Positions 62,840 to 64,000 of a stretch of 64,000 nt of DNA are shown here, in pieces (the stretch's first letter is position 1; every line of letters starts with the position of its first letter). A model generated the notes under the pieces. That model worked only from the letters and a program-made list of their open reading frames with translations, searched no databases and was not told where the DNA came from. The translations under genes were made by a program, and so were the position numbers. Source of the stretch: Phymorhynchus buccinoides (Eukaryota; Mollusca; Gastropoda; Neogastropoda; Raphitomidae). The stretch spans positions 26,193,079 through 26,257,078 of the forward strand of contig CM065711.1 of NCBI GenBank assembly GCA_017654935.2, read 5' to 3'.

Positions 62840-64000
62840 AGGGGATGAGAAGAAGATGACGAATGAGATGAAGAACATGGATTCAGGGTCCAGAAGATGA
62901 CGAATGAGATGAAGACATGGATTAGGGAAAGGAAGAATATGACGAATGAGAGAAGAGCATGGATTAGGGAAAGGAAGAAGATGACGAATGAGAAGAAGAT
63001 CATGGATTAGGGAAAGGAAGAAGATGACGAATGAGATGAAGAGCATGGATTAGGGAAAGGAAGAAGATGACGAATGAGATCAAGGTGGATGAGAAAAAGA
63101 AATGACGAATGAGATGAAGAAATCCATTAAGGAAATGAAGAAGATGACGAATGAGGAAGAGCATGGGGGGGGGATGACGAATGAGCAACATGGATTAGGG
63201 AAAGGAAGAAGATGACGAATGAGATGAAGAGCATGGATTTTGACGAATGAGATGAAGAACATGGATTAGGGAAAGGAAGAAGATGACGAATGAGATGAAG
63301 AACATGGATTAGGGAAAGGAAGAAGATGACGAATGAGATGAAGAACATGGATTAGGGAAAGGAAGAAGATGACGAATGAGATGAAGAGCATGGATTAGGG
63401 AAAGGAAGAAGATGACGAATGAGATGAAGAGCATGGATTAGGGAAAGGAAGAAGATGACGAATGAGATGAAGAACATGGATTAGGGAAAGGAAGAAGATG
63501 ACGAATGAGATGAAGAACATGGATTAGGGAAAGGAAGAAGATGACGAATGAGATGAAGAACATGGATTAGGGAAAGGAAGAAGATGACGAATGAGATGAA
63601 GAGCATGGATTAGGGAAAGGAAGAAGATGACGAATGAGATGAAGAGCATGGATTAGGGAAAGGAAGAAGATGACGAATGAGATGAAGAACATGGATTAGG
63701 GAAAGGAAGAAGATGACGAATGAGATGAAGAGCATGGATTAGGGAAAGGAAGAAGATGACGAATGAGATGAAGAGCATGGATTAGGGAAAGGAAGAAGGT
63801 GACGAATGAGATGAAGAGCATGGATTAGGGAAAGGAAGAAGATGACGAATGAGATGAAGAGCATGGATTAGGGAAAGGAAGAAGATGACGAATGAGATGA
63901 AGAACATGGATTAGGGAAAGGAAGAAGATGACGAATGAGATGAAGAGCATGGATTAGGGAAAGGAAGAAGATGACGAATGAGATGAAGAGCATGGATTAG
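62840..64000. repeat. 43-bp minisatellite running off the window end
   Basis: Unit aaaggaagaagatgacgaat plus gagatgaagagcatggatta plus ggg. The first 500 bp is irregular (deleted and fused units); from about 63250 it is regular, with aac/agc alternation. Confidence 0.95.

Noticed and set aside
62762..63348. Hydrophobic minus-strand ORFs (ISFVIFFLSLIH repeats)
   Set aside because: Antisense translation of the 43-bp minisatellite.

Overview
This is a piece of an animal nuclear genome carrying two genes, both on the plus strand. The first (about 5.7-13.9 kb) is a Rab32/Rab38-type small GTPase whose initiator exon I could not find. The second (25.2-55.2 kb) is a complete 15-exon gene for SDHA, the flavoprotein subunit of succinate dehydrogenase; its exons join in frame to 666 codons. 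The long introns, GT-AG splice sites, tRNA-headed SINEs and dense MITEs suggest a lophotrochozoan, probably a mollusc. That assignment is inference.

Layout. 1-5 kb: the end of a pogo-like MITE, a 28-bp minisatellite, TG and CT microsatellites and one tRNA-SINE. 5.1-13.9 kb: Rab32/38, whose introns hold MITEs, SINEs and a broken piggyBac-like element with an N-terminal transposase ORF. 14-25 kb: intergenic, with a 50-bp minisatellite, several TTAA-flanked elements and SINEs. 25.1-55.2 kb: SDHA with a compact promoter. 55.2-64 kb: MITEs in the 3' flank, a MITE whose terminus has become a 42-bp minisatellite, and a 43-bp minisatellite running off the window end.

The most striking pattern concerns splice junctions. 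Seven of the 20 recognised coding exons (Rab exons 1 and 4; SDHA exons 2, 3, 7, 10 and 14) lie next to a tandem array whose unit contains exactly one splice site of that exon, either acceptor or donor, plus a slice of exon and of intron. SDHA exon 2 has about 25 extra copies of its acceptor. At SDHA exon 14 two of the extra acceptors are in frame with the real exon. Several arrays were later hit by transposons, so relative ages can be read from target-site duplications.

A second theme is clean transposition footprints. TTAA-flanked (piggyBac-type) elements insert into other repeats that exist nearby as empty sites. A set of elements with mostly CAGGG-type ends has 5- or 6-bp target duplications. 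Two tRNA-headed SINE families share one 3' tail.

The two genes are not obviously related in function: Rab32/38 works in membrane traffic to lysosome-related organelles and mitochondria, SDHA in the TCA cycle and complex II.
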